A DNA stretch of 64,000 nt from Entomortierella parvispora (Eukaryota; Mortierellomycota; Mortierellomycetes; Mortierellales; Mortierellaceae): the NCBI GenBank assembly GCA_963573315.1, contig OY752143.1, positions 744,001 to 808,000 of the forward strand. Reading direction: 5' to 3'. Positions within the stretch are counted from its first letter, which is position 1, and each line of letters begins with the position of its first letter. Shown here in pieces: positions 21,643 to 34,500 of this stretch. The notes under the pieces are model-generated. The model was given only the letters and a program-made list of their open reading frames with translations. It made no database searches and was not told the origin of the DNA. The position numbers were made by a program, and so were the translations under genes.

Positions 21643-23256
21643 GTTGAATAGCCGAATGCAATCAATGAGGAGGAATGAATGAATGAATAAATGAATGAGG
21701 AAAAGGAAAAATGGAAGAATCGAATGAATGAATGAATGAATGGATGAATGAATGGCAAATGAGCGAACGAATGAATGAATGAATGAATGAAAAGAGAGTG
21801 CGGACGCGTTTGCAAGGTGAGCGAGAGAGAGAGAGAGAGAGAGAGCGAGCCAAAAAAAAAAAAAAGACGTAAAAAGACGTGTCAGCGACGCGTGCCGGGT
21901 GACGAAAGAGCTGCAGGCCGGTGGGTGGGGGTGCGGCAACGTTCCGTGCAGTGCGTGCAGTGCAGTGCAGTGTGGGTGCGGTGTGTGCTTAGGGGGGATT
22001 GAATGTAAATGGGGTGAATGGGGAATGAGGGCAGAGGAGTGAAGGAGAGGAGCGAATCACAATGAATCAAGGAGAAGGCAGGAAGGAAAGGGGGGTGGGG
22101 GGGAGCATGGCCTCGCCATGGTCATCCATTCGCCGTGTGCTCATGGGACCATTCGCACAACTTGCACTCAAGGGGACAAAAGAAAAAAGTTAGGGGGTTG
22201 GTCGGTCGGTGGTGGTGGAGGAGATGGAGGAGAAACTTGGTCGCCTCCACTGCCGCTCTCGCTCGTCCTTGCCAGCTGACTTGACCAAGGCCTCGACACG
22301 GAAACCAAGGAGAGAAGGAGAGAAGGACAGCCGAATGTTGCCGGCAAAGGACACGCGTCGCTCTGTAGCTCTGTCATGGCTTTGTTGCTCATTCGCATCG
22401 GCACCGCCTGACTTGAAACAGGAGACCACCGATTGTTCAGGCACACATGCGACAGTTGCGACGTGCAGGTCTTCGCAAGAGTGCAACTTTTCACGACCCA
22501 TGGTTGAATCATTGCATCCTCGCTTTTCCCTCTCTTGGCATGTGTGTCGAGAATGGTGGACAGTGCACTTCAAGAAAGAGAGCCATGTCGAATCGTCTCC
22601 TCCCCTTCATGAAAAAAAGCCCGATCTCTTACAGTTGGTTTCTCGCCCCCTCTTCTTGACAGAATCACTCCTCTTTTCCTTTTTTTTTTTTTTTTTGGGG
22701 GGGGGGGTCAGGGTCGATGACCATGTCGTCAAACCCCCTTCTATTTATTTGTTTTTGAAGGAGAGGGAGAGAGGGACGAACAGAAAGAGAGGAAAGAACG
22801 CACCGACCAACATGCTCACCCCTTGTTGTCCCTTGTGGCTCAAGTCCGTGTCCTTCTGCATCTCTTTGGGGCTTTGGGTTTCCACCCTCTTCGTTGTCCG
22901 CAAGAATGCTCAGTATATACACAGCGAAATTGATCATCGCTCCTCCTGCTCGCTTTCTTTCATGTGCTTTCGTTGTTGTCCGTGCCGCCTTTTTTTTTTT
23001 TTTTTGGTAACGAAATCACGTTCTGAACTTTTCCAGCTTCAACCAGGTGTCCTATCATATCTGTTAATGTCGGTCAGCATAAGATAAAGTGTGATCTCAG
23101 TTGCAGCTTCAGAGAACGCGCCGAGCCAAAAGGAAGGCAACCGATATACCCTTAAGACATCACGTGATATATTGTGGCTTGTGCGGAGGATTCCTGAAAT
23201 CGAATTATGACCATCCCGGAACAATCGGATTGCAACAGCAAAAAAGCCTGAAAAAG
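21643..23256. promoter_or_regulatory. GRR1 upstream region, low complexity
   Basis: Contains the (GAAT)n and (GA)n repeats listed separately, a gtgcagtgcagtgcagtg tandem near 21953-21972, and a long T run followed by G9 at about 22680-22708. A 292-codon plus-strand frame (22209-23087) runs through the T/G homopolymers and has no protein-like pattern. I regard it as noncoding. Confidence 0.45.
21667..21846. repeat. (GAAT)n and (GA)n microsatellites
   Basis: Imperfect GAAT tetranucleotide arrays occupy 21675-21792, interrupted by other sequence, and a GA dinucleotide run spans about 21824-21846. They lie just upstream of the GRR1 start and create long spurious Phe/Ile/His/Ser frames. Confidence 0.85.
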
Positions 23257-23328
23257 GCCCGCATAGCTCATTGGTAGAGCGTCTGCCTAGTAAGCAGAAG
23301 GTAGCAGGTTCGATCCCTGCTGTGGGCA
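23257..23328 (+). tRNA. tRNA-Thr (anticodon AGU)
   Basis: A 72-nt cloverleaf folds by eye: acceptor stem GCCCGCA/TGTGGGC (one G-T pair); D arm GCTC-ATTGGTA-GAGC; anticodon stem TCTGC/GCAGA with loop CTAGTAA, giving anticodon AGT (A34 presumably inosine; reads ACU/ACC); variable loop AGGTA; T arm GCAGG-TTCGATC-CCTGC; discriminator A. A box (TAGCTCATTGGT) and B box (GGTTCGATCCC) are intact and no intron is present. It stands alone between protein genes. Confidence 0.95.
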
Positions 23329-23789
23329 TTCTCTTTTGCACTTTGTCCTCCATCTCTGGAAGACAAGCATTTTTGCTCCGAAGGATCTGTCCGCCGACCC
23401 CTTCGCCTGCCTATTCCGTACATGCTGGCTTTGGACGGACGCGCGGCACCTCCGACGATAGCTGAATCGATTGGCGGTAGGAAAGTCTGCATCCTACAGA
23501 CCGAGCAGAAGCCTGTACGTGTGTAGATGCGATGCTTTTTTGGTCCGAAGCGGCCGGTTTATTACAAGAGTGAATTTTAGCGTTGGTTACTCTGGTGGTA
23601 TGTTTTATTTTCACAAAAAGTATGGAGCTGCGACTTTTGCCAAGGGTAATTGTGTGTTCCTCATGTGGTCCTTCTCCCTTTCATATTTAAAGAGTGAGAT
23701 TTTTTGTTATTTCGATTTTTGAAGTTGGAGCTTCACTGTTCTTATTCTGTACCTTGAACTGCCAGGGACACCTCACCACTCGTTCCATC
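23329..23789. other. Spacer between tRNA and polyQ gene
   Basis: Flank after the tRNA, AT-rich toward 23700. The first T-rich stretch (ctcttttgc, 23331-23339) could serve as RNA polymerase III terminator. No gene seen. Confidence 0.4.
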
Positions 23790-25418
23790 TCAGTGAGTCC
23801 TGAGGGGTGGAGGCTTGTAACGAGAACGTCGTGAGGATCCTAGTGAACTCAAATTCATCTGCATGTTTTGTGCTGCGAGTTCCAAGGGGTCAATGCTGTT
23901 TCTCTTCTGCTGTAGATGTTGTTGCAAATGTTGGTCACCGGCACCAACGATGCCAAAACTGAAACCACCTAGAGGTGGTGTCACTGGGGACAACGAAATC
24001 GAGCCACGATGGCCACTCAAAGCTGGAGAAGTCAAGGGAGAGGACGAGAGTGATGGCACAGCGCCCTGGCTGCCCATAAGGAAAGACGGAGCACTGCCAG
24101 GACTTCCGTTATTATTGCCCAGTGACTGCATTGCCGCGTACTGCATCAGCTCATGTGCCAAAGGAATAGAAGTCGGAGAAGTCAAGAGGGGTGCGCTGTT
24201 CATGCCAAAATTGTTGCTCGGCCACCCTAGCCGTTGTTGCTGTTGAAGGTGTTGCTGTTGGAGGTGAGTCTGTTGGACCTGTTGATAGAGTTGACGTTGA
24301 TAGGAAGTAAGCTGTTGAAGGGCCTGCTGTTGCTGCTGAAAGGTCTTTCCTCGTCGCAATTGGGGGACCGGACGAGGCCCCTGAGCGCCGCTGCTTCCGG
24401 CTGACGTGTGTCGACGCTGAGGCAATCCTGGTCTAGAGGTCCCAGTACCTACTTGGCCGCCCGTGCTGTGGAATTGATTTTGCAACTGCTGTTGCAAAAG
24501 CAAATTTTGTCCGTGTTGGTGTCCTTGTTGCTGCTGCTGCAATAGTTGGCGTTGCTGTTGTTGCTGGTCAGAAAAGAACTGATCCCGATGGCTTGTTCCC
24601 ACTGATTGGATTGACTTGCCAAATGTTTGAGCCAACGACATGAGTCCTGTCTTGGTCCCTCGGTCTTCACGAGCGCTCATCATCCTCGTCCAAGCATCCT
24701 GCTGCAGTTGTAATTGGTGTTGCTGTTGTTGATGATGGTGCGTGTATTGTTGCTGTTGTTCCTCCGCCGCCATCTCCATCTCCATCCGCTTCATAAAGCC
24801 CGTCAACTGCGCAAACTGGACTGGGCACTCCTTCGCAAATTCGGCCATCAACTGGACAAAAAGCTGTTCGTCCCGTACTCGCAACTCTTGAAGCTTTGTC
24901 AAAAACTCGATCTGGCTTTGGCGCTGTTCTCGCTGCGCCTCCGCCGCCTGGAAGAAAGCCCAGGGCCCCGGTTGGAAATGCGAGGGGGTCGGCGCGGGTG
25001 CGAACAAAGTCCCGGGTGGATCCAACTCCATCATGGTTGGTTCTCGTCTCAAAACTCTTATTGATGGAAGATCAACCTCCATGAAAGACTTGTGTCGGGC
25101 CGTCGTTTGCCTTCGAAGGAGTGAAGGGGGTCCTTGGTGATGGTGATGATGCACATGATTTATGGAGCCTCCACCAAAAGCACCTGAGCTCCGAGAAAGG
25201 GTTCGGCGAAGTGTATTGAGACCACCAGGTCTGTTATCGTTTTCAGTCGCGAAAGTCGACCCTCCTCTTCCAAGAGGTCCAGGCACGGGTATCGCATTGC
25301 TAAGAGACTCTATAGACGAGTCTTGCTTGCCGCGGAGTTCGACTGGACGACGTTTACGGTGGACGCTCGGAGCATGTTTCAGGATAGAGAGCTTGGATTG
25401 ACCCAGCTGAGGCTTCAT
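23790..25418 (-). CDS. Glutamine-rich (polyQ) protein, function unknown
   Basis: Intronless, 542 aa. The N-terminal ~150 residues are basic and Ser-rich, with short motifs that look like phosphorylation sites (RRTLSRS) and a His run. Residues ~160-220 are the only ordered-looking stretch: an amphipathic helix-rich segment (FFQAAEAQREQRQSQIEFL, ELRVRDEQLFVQLMAEF, CPVQFAQLTGFMKRMEMEM). The rest is dominated by CAG/CAA-encoded Gln and His tracts. This composition is common in fungal transcriptional or RNA-binding regulators, but no DNA- or RNA-binding domain is recognisable. Confidence 0.7.
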   Translation of the reverse strand: MKPQLGQSKLSILKHAPSVHRKRRPVELRGKQDSSIESLSNAIPVPGPLGRGGSTFATENDNRPGGLNTLRRTLSRSSGAFGGGSINHVHHHHHQGPPSLLRRQTTARHKSFMEVDLPSIRVLRREPTMMELDPPGTLFAPAPTPSHFQPGPWAFFQAAEAQREQRQSQIEFLTKLQELRVRDEQLFVQLMAEFAKECPVQFAQLTGFMKRMEMEMAAEEQQQQYTHHHQQQQHQLQLQQDAWTRMMSAREDRGTKTGLMSLAQTFGKSIQSVGTSHRDQFFSDQQQQQRQLLQQQQQGHQHGQNLLLQQQLQNQFHSTGGQVGTGTSRPGLPQRRHTSAGSSGAQGPRPVPQLRRGKTFQQQQQALQQLTSYQRQLYQQVQQTHLQQQHLQQQQRLGWPSNNFGMNSAPLLTSPTSIPLAHELMQYAAMQSLGNNNGSPGSAPSFLMGSQGAVPSLSSSPLTSPALSGHRGSISLSPVTPPLGGFSFGIVGAGDQHLQQHLQQKRNSIDPLELAAQNMQMNLSSLGSSRRSRYKPPPLRTH

Positions 25419-26125
25419 GTTTTAAAAAAAAGGGAGGTGGGGGAGTGAGCAACGCGTAAGGACAGGATTATAAAGAGGAAAGGGAGAGAGACAAGCAGCA
25501 GAGACGGCAGGAAGACCGAGAGAGTACGTTTCGAAGAGAATGGAAGAGGAATGGAAATGGGCAAAAAAAAAAGAGGAATGAGGGGCAAAGTGGGAAAGAC
25601 TGAAGAGAGGTGAACGTGTGAAGAAAGGGAGAGAAGAAAGGAGGAGGAAGTAACGGCGCTTTCCTGCTAATCCATCTGCATGTCCTTCTTAACTGCACCC
25701 GACTCGACTTTCTCCCGCCGTCAACGTCGCCTCTGCCCCTTTTCCAGGCCTTCCGCTGCGTATCATGCAAGTTGCATGGATGGGCGTGCAAGGGGAGCGT
25801 GTGTGCACCACCACAGAGCAAAAGAACAGGGCGAAAAGAAAAAGAAAGACAACGATCGAGACTCGCTCCGGGCCCTTCCCCTTCCCGCATCGTGTCCGTG
25901 CCAAAGAGGAGAAAGGCAGTGGTAGGGTGTCGTGACAGAGTCAAGTCTAGTCTAGCGTCAATCTTTCCTTCTTCCCGAGCACCCACTCCGCTCATTTTGG
26001 TGGCAATCATTTTCGGTGGCAAAAAAAAAAAAAAAAAATGAGAGCATGCGATGTCCGTTGGGGTGATGATGATCTTTTTTTTATTCCCTTTATTGTCTAT
26101 TGTTTTGTTGGTAATGAAAAGGTAC
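25419..26125. promoter_or_regulatory. Upstream region of polyQ gene, downstream of MET14
   Basis: About 700 bp between two minus-strand genes. It contains GA-rich tracts (25470-25660), an A run at 26021-26038 and T-rich DNA. The 240-codon minus-strand frame (25468-26190) overlaps the last MET14 exon in a different frame and looks like Ser/Phe low complexity. No gene called. Confidence 0.45.
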
Positions 26126-27265
<1,140 letters not shown>

Positions 27266-27697
27266 GTTGTATGTGACAGAGTGGAGAGAGAGGGTGGAAG
27301 AGGAAAAAAAAACAGAATGAACTGAATGAAGAAGCGAATGAAAGAAGGCGAATGAGAAAGAGCAAATGAGAGAAGACGAAGGAAAAGAAAGAGGAGCAGA
27401 AGAGTCCGAGAGGTCCCTTCCACTGCCTCCCTGCTCAGGCACGAGCAGCGAAATCTATGGAGTAAGTATAGACTCATCCAGGCCATTTTTCATTGGCTGC
27501 AGCACCCAAAACGCGATGAGGCATCATAGGAAAACAGTCACAAGGCCATAGTTGAGTGTGGATGGCGCCAGAGTTGTGGACCATGTCGCCTAAAGAACGC
27601 GCGTGTTTCAACGATGTATACATTTATTATCTTCTAGACTGTCCGACTGTATCTTCATCAGCCTGTCTGTTTCTGTTGTCCTTCTAGTCTTTCCTCC
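27266..27697. promoter_or_regulatory. MET14 upstream region and VAS1 3' flank
   Basis: About 430 bp between two minus-strand genes. The part near MET14 is GA/CT-rich (27280-27400). No further gene seen. Confidence 0.4.
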
Positions 27698-30600
27698 TTA
27701 ATCCCTCAAGCTCAAAAAGGTGTTCATGCCAGCGGTAAGCGTGGCAATCTCAGAATCATAATCCTTCAGCTTGACCTCGTTCATCTCGCGAATCTCGGGC
27801 TTGACGCGGGTCAAGTAGGTCTCATCCTGGGTCTTCTTCAAGAGATCGTCCTTGGCCTTCTGGACCTTAGTCAACTTCTTCTCAATCTTCTCGACCTCAG
27901 CATCGATATCGACCATACCCTTCACCAACAAGTAGACGGTGCATCCATCCTGGACAGTCAAAGAGGCGCATCCCTCAGGAATATCAGAGACGTTGCTGAC
28001 CACCTTGCAGGACTTGGCTCCCTTAGTCAAAGTAGCAATACCAGCCTCCTCAGCCAACAGCAACTTAGCGATCTCGGTCGAGCCCAAGATGTAGATCTGG
28101 CCTCCCTTAGTCATGTTGTAATCTCCCATCAAGGAGCGGCCAGCACGGACAACGGCAAAAACCAACTCGAAATCAGCATCGGCCTGCTCATCGACATACG
28201 ATGGGTTGTGGACGGGGAAAGCGGACTTGACAATGGTAGGGATCTTGTCGCCATCACGACGGGGCAGGCGCTGGTAGAGCTCCTCAGTCAAGAAAGGCAT
28301 GAAAGGGTGCAACATTCTCAAGGCAGCCTCCAAGCAGGTGTAGAGAGTGTCTTGAGCAGAGCGCTTAGCAACCAAGTCAGAGCCCTCCGTGATAGGCTTG
28401 ATGATCTCAATGTAGACATCGCAAAGCTCATACAGCCAGAACTTGTAGATGGCATCGGTGCCCTTCATGAAGTTGCGTTGACCGAGCTGGTCGTTCAACT
28501 CAACAGCAGCAATGTTCAGCTTGTTGAGGATCCAGCGCTCAGCCAAGCTCTCGTGGCCAGACTTGGCAGCGGTGGCGTTGGGCAAGAAACCGTCCTCAAA
28601 CTTCAAGAGAGCGAAGCGAGTGGCGTTCCAAAGCTTGTTACAGAACTTGCGGTATCCATCCACGCGCATGATGTCCAAGTTGATATCCTTTCCGAAAGCA
28701 GAGTAGGCGCCCAAGCAGAAACGGAGAGCATCCGTACCGCACTCAGGAATACCGTTGGGGAAGTCCATCTTCTGTCCCTGTTCGGCCTTGATAATCTCGC
28801 GGGGGTCCAAGTTTCCGATGCGGAGCTTGTCGTGCAAAGCCTGCAAGCTGATACCTTCAATAACATCAATGGGGTCAATGACGTTGCCCAAGGACTTACT
28901 CATCTTGCGACCCTGTGCATCACGAACCAAGGCGTGGCAGTAAACCTCAGAGAAGGGGACCTGACCAGTCAACTTGATGCCCAACATCACCATGCGAGCG
29001 ACCCAGAAGAAAAGAATATCCCAACCAGTCTCGAGGAGCGAGGTGGGGTAGAAACGATCAAAGTCGGCAGTCTTCTCGGGCCAGCCCATGATCGAGAAAG
29101 GCCAGAGACCAGAAGAGAACCAGGTATCCAACACATCGGGATCCTGCTCCAAAGTGAACTTCTTGCCAGCAAACTTCTTCTCGGCGCTCTCACAAGCAGC
29201 CTCCTCGGTGCGTCCAGAGACCCAGAACTGACCATCGGCGAAATCCTGCTCCTCGCCCTCAATACGCACAAAGTAAGCGGGGATACGATGGCCCCACCAA
29301 ATTTGACGCGAAATGCACCAGTCGTTAATGTTCTCCATCCAGCGGTAGTATTCCTTTTCGGAGGACTGGGGCTTGATCGCCAACTTTCCGTCCTTGACGG
29401 CCTGGAGAGCATCGTGAGCCATATCCTTGCAGTTGACCCACCACTGAGGCTTCATCAAGGGCTCAATAATATCACCAGTCTTGGAGCAGAGAGGCACGGT
29501 CATGGCGTTGTCAACAGTCTCAACGTAAAGACCCTTCTCCTTAAGGGCCTTCAAAACAGCAACACGGGCGTGGAAACGCTTCATTCCTGAAAATTCACCG
29601 CAGTTGCCGTTCAAGGTTCCGTCGTCGTTCAGGATGTTGATGAACTCAAGGTTATGGCGCTTTCCGACCTCATAATCGTTAAAGTCGTGGGCAGGGGTCA
29701 TCTTGACAGCACCGGTACCGAAAGCCATATCAACAACAATATCGTCCAGAATGATTGGAATCCTGCGTCCAGAGAAGGGGTGGATGACGAATTTGCCGTG
29801 GAGGTGCTAAAATGAGAATGAAACACAGCTTGGTTAGACAATCTGCCTGGGTTGAATTTCCATGGTATTGTCTCTGCAGAGAGCAAGACCATATCTATAC
29901 CTTGTAACGCTCATCCTGGGGATGAATAGCAACGGCGGTATCTCCGATCATGGTTTCAATACGAGTGGTAGCCACAATGATCTTCTCGTCCGAGTTCTCG
30001 ACGGGATAAGCGAAAGAGATCAAGACACCAAACTCAAACTTCTCCTTAGCATCATATCCAGGAACGTTCAGAAGCGTGCGTCCAGTCAACTCCTTGTTAT
30101 CGACCTCCAAGTTGGAAAGAGCAGTGTTGAGCTCTGAGCACCAGTTGACAAGACGGGTGGCACGGTAGATAATGCCCTCCTCATGGAATCTGCAGAAAGT
30201 CTCTGTCACAGCCTTGGAAAGGTTGGGGCTGAGGGTGAAGGCCTCGCGGGTCCAGTCGTAAGAGGCACCAAGACGTCTGACCTGGTTGTTGATGCGCTTC
30301 TGGTAAACATCCTTCCAGTCCCAAATCTTCTGAACAAAGACCTCACGTCCGAGATCGTGGCGAGTCTGCTTGGACTCCTTCCAGAGTTGCTTCTCAACGA
30401 CAGCCTGGGCAGAAATACCGGCGTGATCGGTACCGGGGTTGAATAACACAGTCTTGCCTAACATGCGGTTCCTGGATGATTTTCAAAATAAAAGTTGTTA
30501 GTCTTCAATAAAGCCTCGCACCCAGGCGTGGAAAGCCTTCACTACGTTAGTACGGGGTTGAGGTCTCTTCTCTTACCAGCGGGCAAGACCATCCTCAATA

Positions 30601-31147
30601 GAGACAGCCAAGGCGTGTCCGGTATGAAGAGATCCAGTAATGTTTGGTGGAGGAGCGGCAATGACAAAGAGACCCTCAGACTTGACCTTTCCATCAGCAG
30701 TCAACTCGGGCTCAAAGAATCCCTCCTTCTCCCACCACTCGTTCCAGGCAGCCTCGACGGCCTTGGGGTTGTAGGTGGCTGCCATGGGCTGGGACATGTC
30801 CTTCTTTTCTCCAGCTGGGGTCGTGTTCACAAACTCGGGCTCTGGCTCTGCAGCAGCCTTCTCGGCCTTGGCCTTCTTCTCCTCCTTTGCCACAGGGGCA
30901 GTCTTAGCGGCCTTCTCAGCAGCAGCCTTTAATTCAAAGAGAAGAAGAAATGTCAGCACCTTTTTTTTTATATACATGTCCTATGTGGGGATAGGAATGT
31001 TACCTTCTGCTTTGCCTGGAACTTTTCAAGTTTTGCAAGACGCTTGGCCTCGTTCTTATCGGCGTTCTTAGACTTCTCAGGGGTATCAGCAGAGCCGGTA
31101 GCCTCGGCGGGAGGAGGGGCAGGCTTAGTGGGGGTGTTGTCAGCCAT
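27698..31147 (-). CDS. VAS1: Valyl-tRNA synthetase
   Basis: Class I aminoacyl-tRNA synthetase charging tRNA-Val in the cytosol and, probably, mitochondria. Four exons (31004-31147, 30577-30926, 29901-30471, 27698-29806) splice in phase to 1057 aa from MADN. A Lys/Ala/Glu-rich eukaryotic N-terminal extension comes first, then the HIGH-type signature in [32 protein letters not shown], the CP1 editing domain ([22 protein letters not shown]), [28 protein letters not shown] and the KMSKS loop ([14 protein letters not shown]). An anticodon-binding domain and C-terminal coiled coil close the protein. An in-frame ATG 48 bp upstream (31195) would add a 16-residue basic, Thr-rich leader. The minus-strand coding density throws a 460-codon shadow on the plus strand. 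Confidence 0.96.
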
Positions 31148-31195
31148 TGTCTGCAATTTGGTTCTGTAGAGGGTAAATGTAGTTGTGGAGAGCAA

Positions 31196-31516
31196 GGGGC
31201 GAAAGTATTGTTATTATAAAGAGAAAGAAAAGGTTGGTTTGTGCGTGGGAAACTGTAGGACCTTCAGGGTTCTTTTATAGGGACACATCGCCTGCAGTGC
31301 ATGTGAAGGGGCGGCGCGCTGACATTCCCACGGGTGACTCACCAAGGCAAAAGGGACAAGGGATGGAGGTGATGCAAGGATGCAAGGATGTCTCCAGCCC
31401 AAGGTCCACCATCCACAAAAAAACGCAGTCAACTTACTCATAACAAACAGCACGTGACTATTCTGGACGCCTCCGTCGCGCCGCCCTAGTTCTTGTCATT
31501 TTCGTCATTTATTTAT
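31196..31516. promoter_or_regulatory. VAS1 upstream region / ABCC 3' flank
   Basis: About 320 bp. It includes an E-box-like cacgtg at 31451-31456. No gene seen. Confidence 0.35.
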
Positions 31517-34500
31517 TCAAAGCTCTCCTGCCTGCTGCGCCAGCTTGTAAAACAACGACTCTGGTTTCTGAACCAACGTGGACGGCGCATCGTATTCCAC
31601 TACTGAGCCATGGTCCAACACCAGGATCTTGTCCGAGTCCATCACAGTCTTGATACGATGGGCAATCGTAAGGACAGTCCTATCCGCAAACTCCTTTCGG
31701 ATCGTCTGCTGGATCAGTTCGTCTGTCTCCATATCCACTGCCGACGTAGCTTCATCTAGGATCAAGACCTTTGTCTTGCGCAAAAGAGCTCGAGCCAGGC
31801 AGAGCAGAGACCTCTGACCCACCGAAAAATTCTCGCCCTGTTGGGCCACCCGGAATGAGAGACCACCCTCTCCTCCTTCTTCGCCAGTAGGGTTCAAAGA
31901 GAGGATAAAGTCCTTGAGATGAGCTCGTTCAAGGGCCAGCCAGAGCGATGCGTCATCGACTTGACCAAATGGATCCAGGTTCTCTCGAACCGTGCCTGCA
32001 AACAGGACAGGCTCCTGAGGAATAATAGCCAATTGCTCACGGAGATCTGCCAGGCCCATTTGTGAAATGTCCAGGCCATCAATTGAGATCTTTCCCCCCG
32101 TTTCTTCCTCTTCGTCGTCTTCATACTCTGAGACGCGACCAGTATTATCGCAGGCTCGAGCAAGAGGGCTGTTCGCCGCCTCAATCATCCTAAAAAGCGC
32201 CAGAGTCAATGACGACTTTCCTGCACCTGTCCTTCCAACGATACCGACGCGCTTTCCGGCCTCTGCCGTAAACGAAACGTTCCTCAGTACGAGATCCAGA
32301 CCCTCTCGATATCTTGTCGAATAGTTTTCAAACACAATCTCTCCCATCTGTGGCCATGGTCGTCCTTCTTGGCGCTGGCTCTCGAGAGCGCGACCAGTGA
32401 GGGAATCAGGATCAGACCTTAACGCGGCTTCGGTGTTCAGTTCAGTTAACTCCATGACTCTCTCTACCGAAATCAACTGATTTTGCATGTCGCACGAGCA
32501 TCGAACAAAGTATCCCAAGCACTGTGCAATCGACATGGCAAAGCTCATGGCCAATCCTGCTGCGCTCGCATCAACACTTCCTCGAGGCGCCAGAACGAAA
32601 CAAAGAGCGACAACCAGGATGATGAATGCAGACAGGAGTTGCGTCTGAACTCCCATCCACTGGATGGTGTATCCATATGCAAGATAGGCGTTCGAATGAG
32701 TATCTGAACGATCAGCATTTGCCAGAACAAATCGATCTTCAAGACGCATAGCCCGAATGGTTGAAACTCCTCCCAGGGTCTCTGTGAAGTGCTGGAAAAT
32801 AGGCGACTTGGTAATCTAAACAGGCCCAAAAGCATCTCTCCAATAGTAAGTTCGACTATGTCCACCTCGGGTAATGCAAGCCCTGAATGAGTACATTCGG
32901 TGAATGACGTACCTGAAAGATCCGTTTCGAGTCCCTTGAGGAATGGATATAGAACAACAGAAGAAAGTAAAAACCCAGGAAGAAGAACGGTAAAGACAAC
33001 AAAAATTGCGGCATCACAAACGCCAACACAATCAAAGACGACAGAATCGTGGCTGCTTGTGCGAAGGCGTCAGTGAGCTTCCATGTGATCCGCTCGTCAA
33101 TTGAATGAAGATCGCTCGAAAATCTGTTCAGGACGCGGCCTAAAGGTGTCGTATCGAAGAATGCGCACGGTAGGCGCATCACACGGCCCAGTAGATTTTT
33201 GTGGATAACTCTTGAGGCTCGAATTCTTCCAACCACAAATACGATCCAGATAACGCCAACATTGGTGAGCGAGTAAAGTACTGTCAGGAGCGCAAAGACT
33301 GAGAGGAAGAATCGGAGCGAAGGCCTCTCCCTCTCCTGTTCTCCAAGGTTAATCCAGTACTTGAGCCACAGGTTGACGCAGACGAGACACGCTTGAGCCA
33401 ACAAAAGGAAAATAATCATCGCGGTCGTGTTTGTGTATGAGCTAGAGCAAACAGGGAAAGATGTCAACTATCAGCTTCTTTCTAATAACAATCTGCCCTG
33501 AATAAAAACATCGAAGGAGAACTTACAACGCTTGCAGGTATGCTTTGTATACGCTGGAGTTGACTCCACCGGCCTTGCCCTGTTCTGCCGCAATCAACTC
33601 TGCTTTGGTGTCTTTCTTTATCGGTTTCTTTTTAGTAGTTCCCTCACTTGAAGCATTGGTTGTCTCCACATCTTCATCCTGACTACCAGAGCCCCCAGAG
33701 CCGGTAATAGTCTCATCCTCTACACTTGATCGATCCGAGTCTGCGACGATGCTGGAGGCGGAGGATAGGGGTTTGGGCTGAACAGAGTACTCACAGATGA
33801 GCTGATAGAATGCCAGTCGAGCTCCCATCAACTCCTCATAGTGACCTTGCTCGACTACTTTGCCGTCCTTGAGAACAACAACCTTGTCCACCTCCCGGAG
33901 GTGATGAACACCATGGGTTACCAGAATACGGGTCTTAGAACTCAACAGTCCCTGGGGTCCAATAAGCTCATTCCAAAGATGATTGTCGACATGAGCATCC
34001 ACAGCACTCAGAGGATCGTCCAACAAATAAATATCGGCGTCATCATAGGCACTTCTTGCCAACGACACTCGCTGTTTCTGGCCGCCAGACAGGTTAATCC
34101 CCCTCTCTCCAATCTCTGTCTCCGAACCTGCAGGAAGCATCTCAATATCGGGCAGAAGACCGCATGCTGTGATGATTCGTTGATACTTCTCGTGATCATA
34201 TGGCTTGCCGAACAGAATGTTGTCCTTCAATGTTGCATTCAAAATCCAAGCTGGAGGAAGGTAGAGCAGGGGTTAGGAGGGAAATTTTTTTTAGGTCGAC
34301 ATTTTCCATCATGATCGGCAACATCTCAGTCGTACCTTGCTGAGGGACATAGGCAATTCTACCAAAAGTCTTGACATGGCCGTGCCACTTGTACATCTCA
34401 CCGATTATCGCGGACACGAGAGATGACTTTCCTTGTCCAACACGACCAACAACAGCGACTAGGGCACCCTTGTTAAACGAGAGAGAGATGTTTTCCAGTG

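Noticed and set aside
20447-21939. Extended GRR1 N-terminus beginning about 100 codons upstream
   Set aside because: The extra residues are SFIHSF-type translation of the GAAT microsatellite. The MEGLKTPPP start at 21642 is preferred.
22209-23087. 292-codon plus-strand frame upstream of the tRNA
   Set aside because: Runs through long T and G homopolymers with no domain or coding composition. Likely chance in GRR1 upstream DNA.
23039-23492. Minus-strand frames over 23257-23328 (containing AGIEPATFCLL and RDRTCYLLLTRQT)
   Set aside because: They are antisense translations of the tRNA-Thr gene. This is a well-known source of false 'AGIEPATFCL' proteins in databases.
28208-29590. 460-codon plus-strand open frame
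   Set aside because: Fully antisense to the conserved valyl-tRNA synthetase exon. It has repetitive Leu/Val/Glu composition and no motif, so it is a codon-bias shadow.
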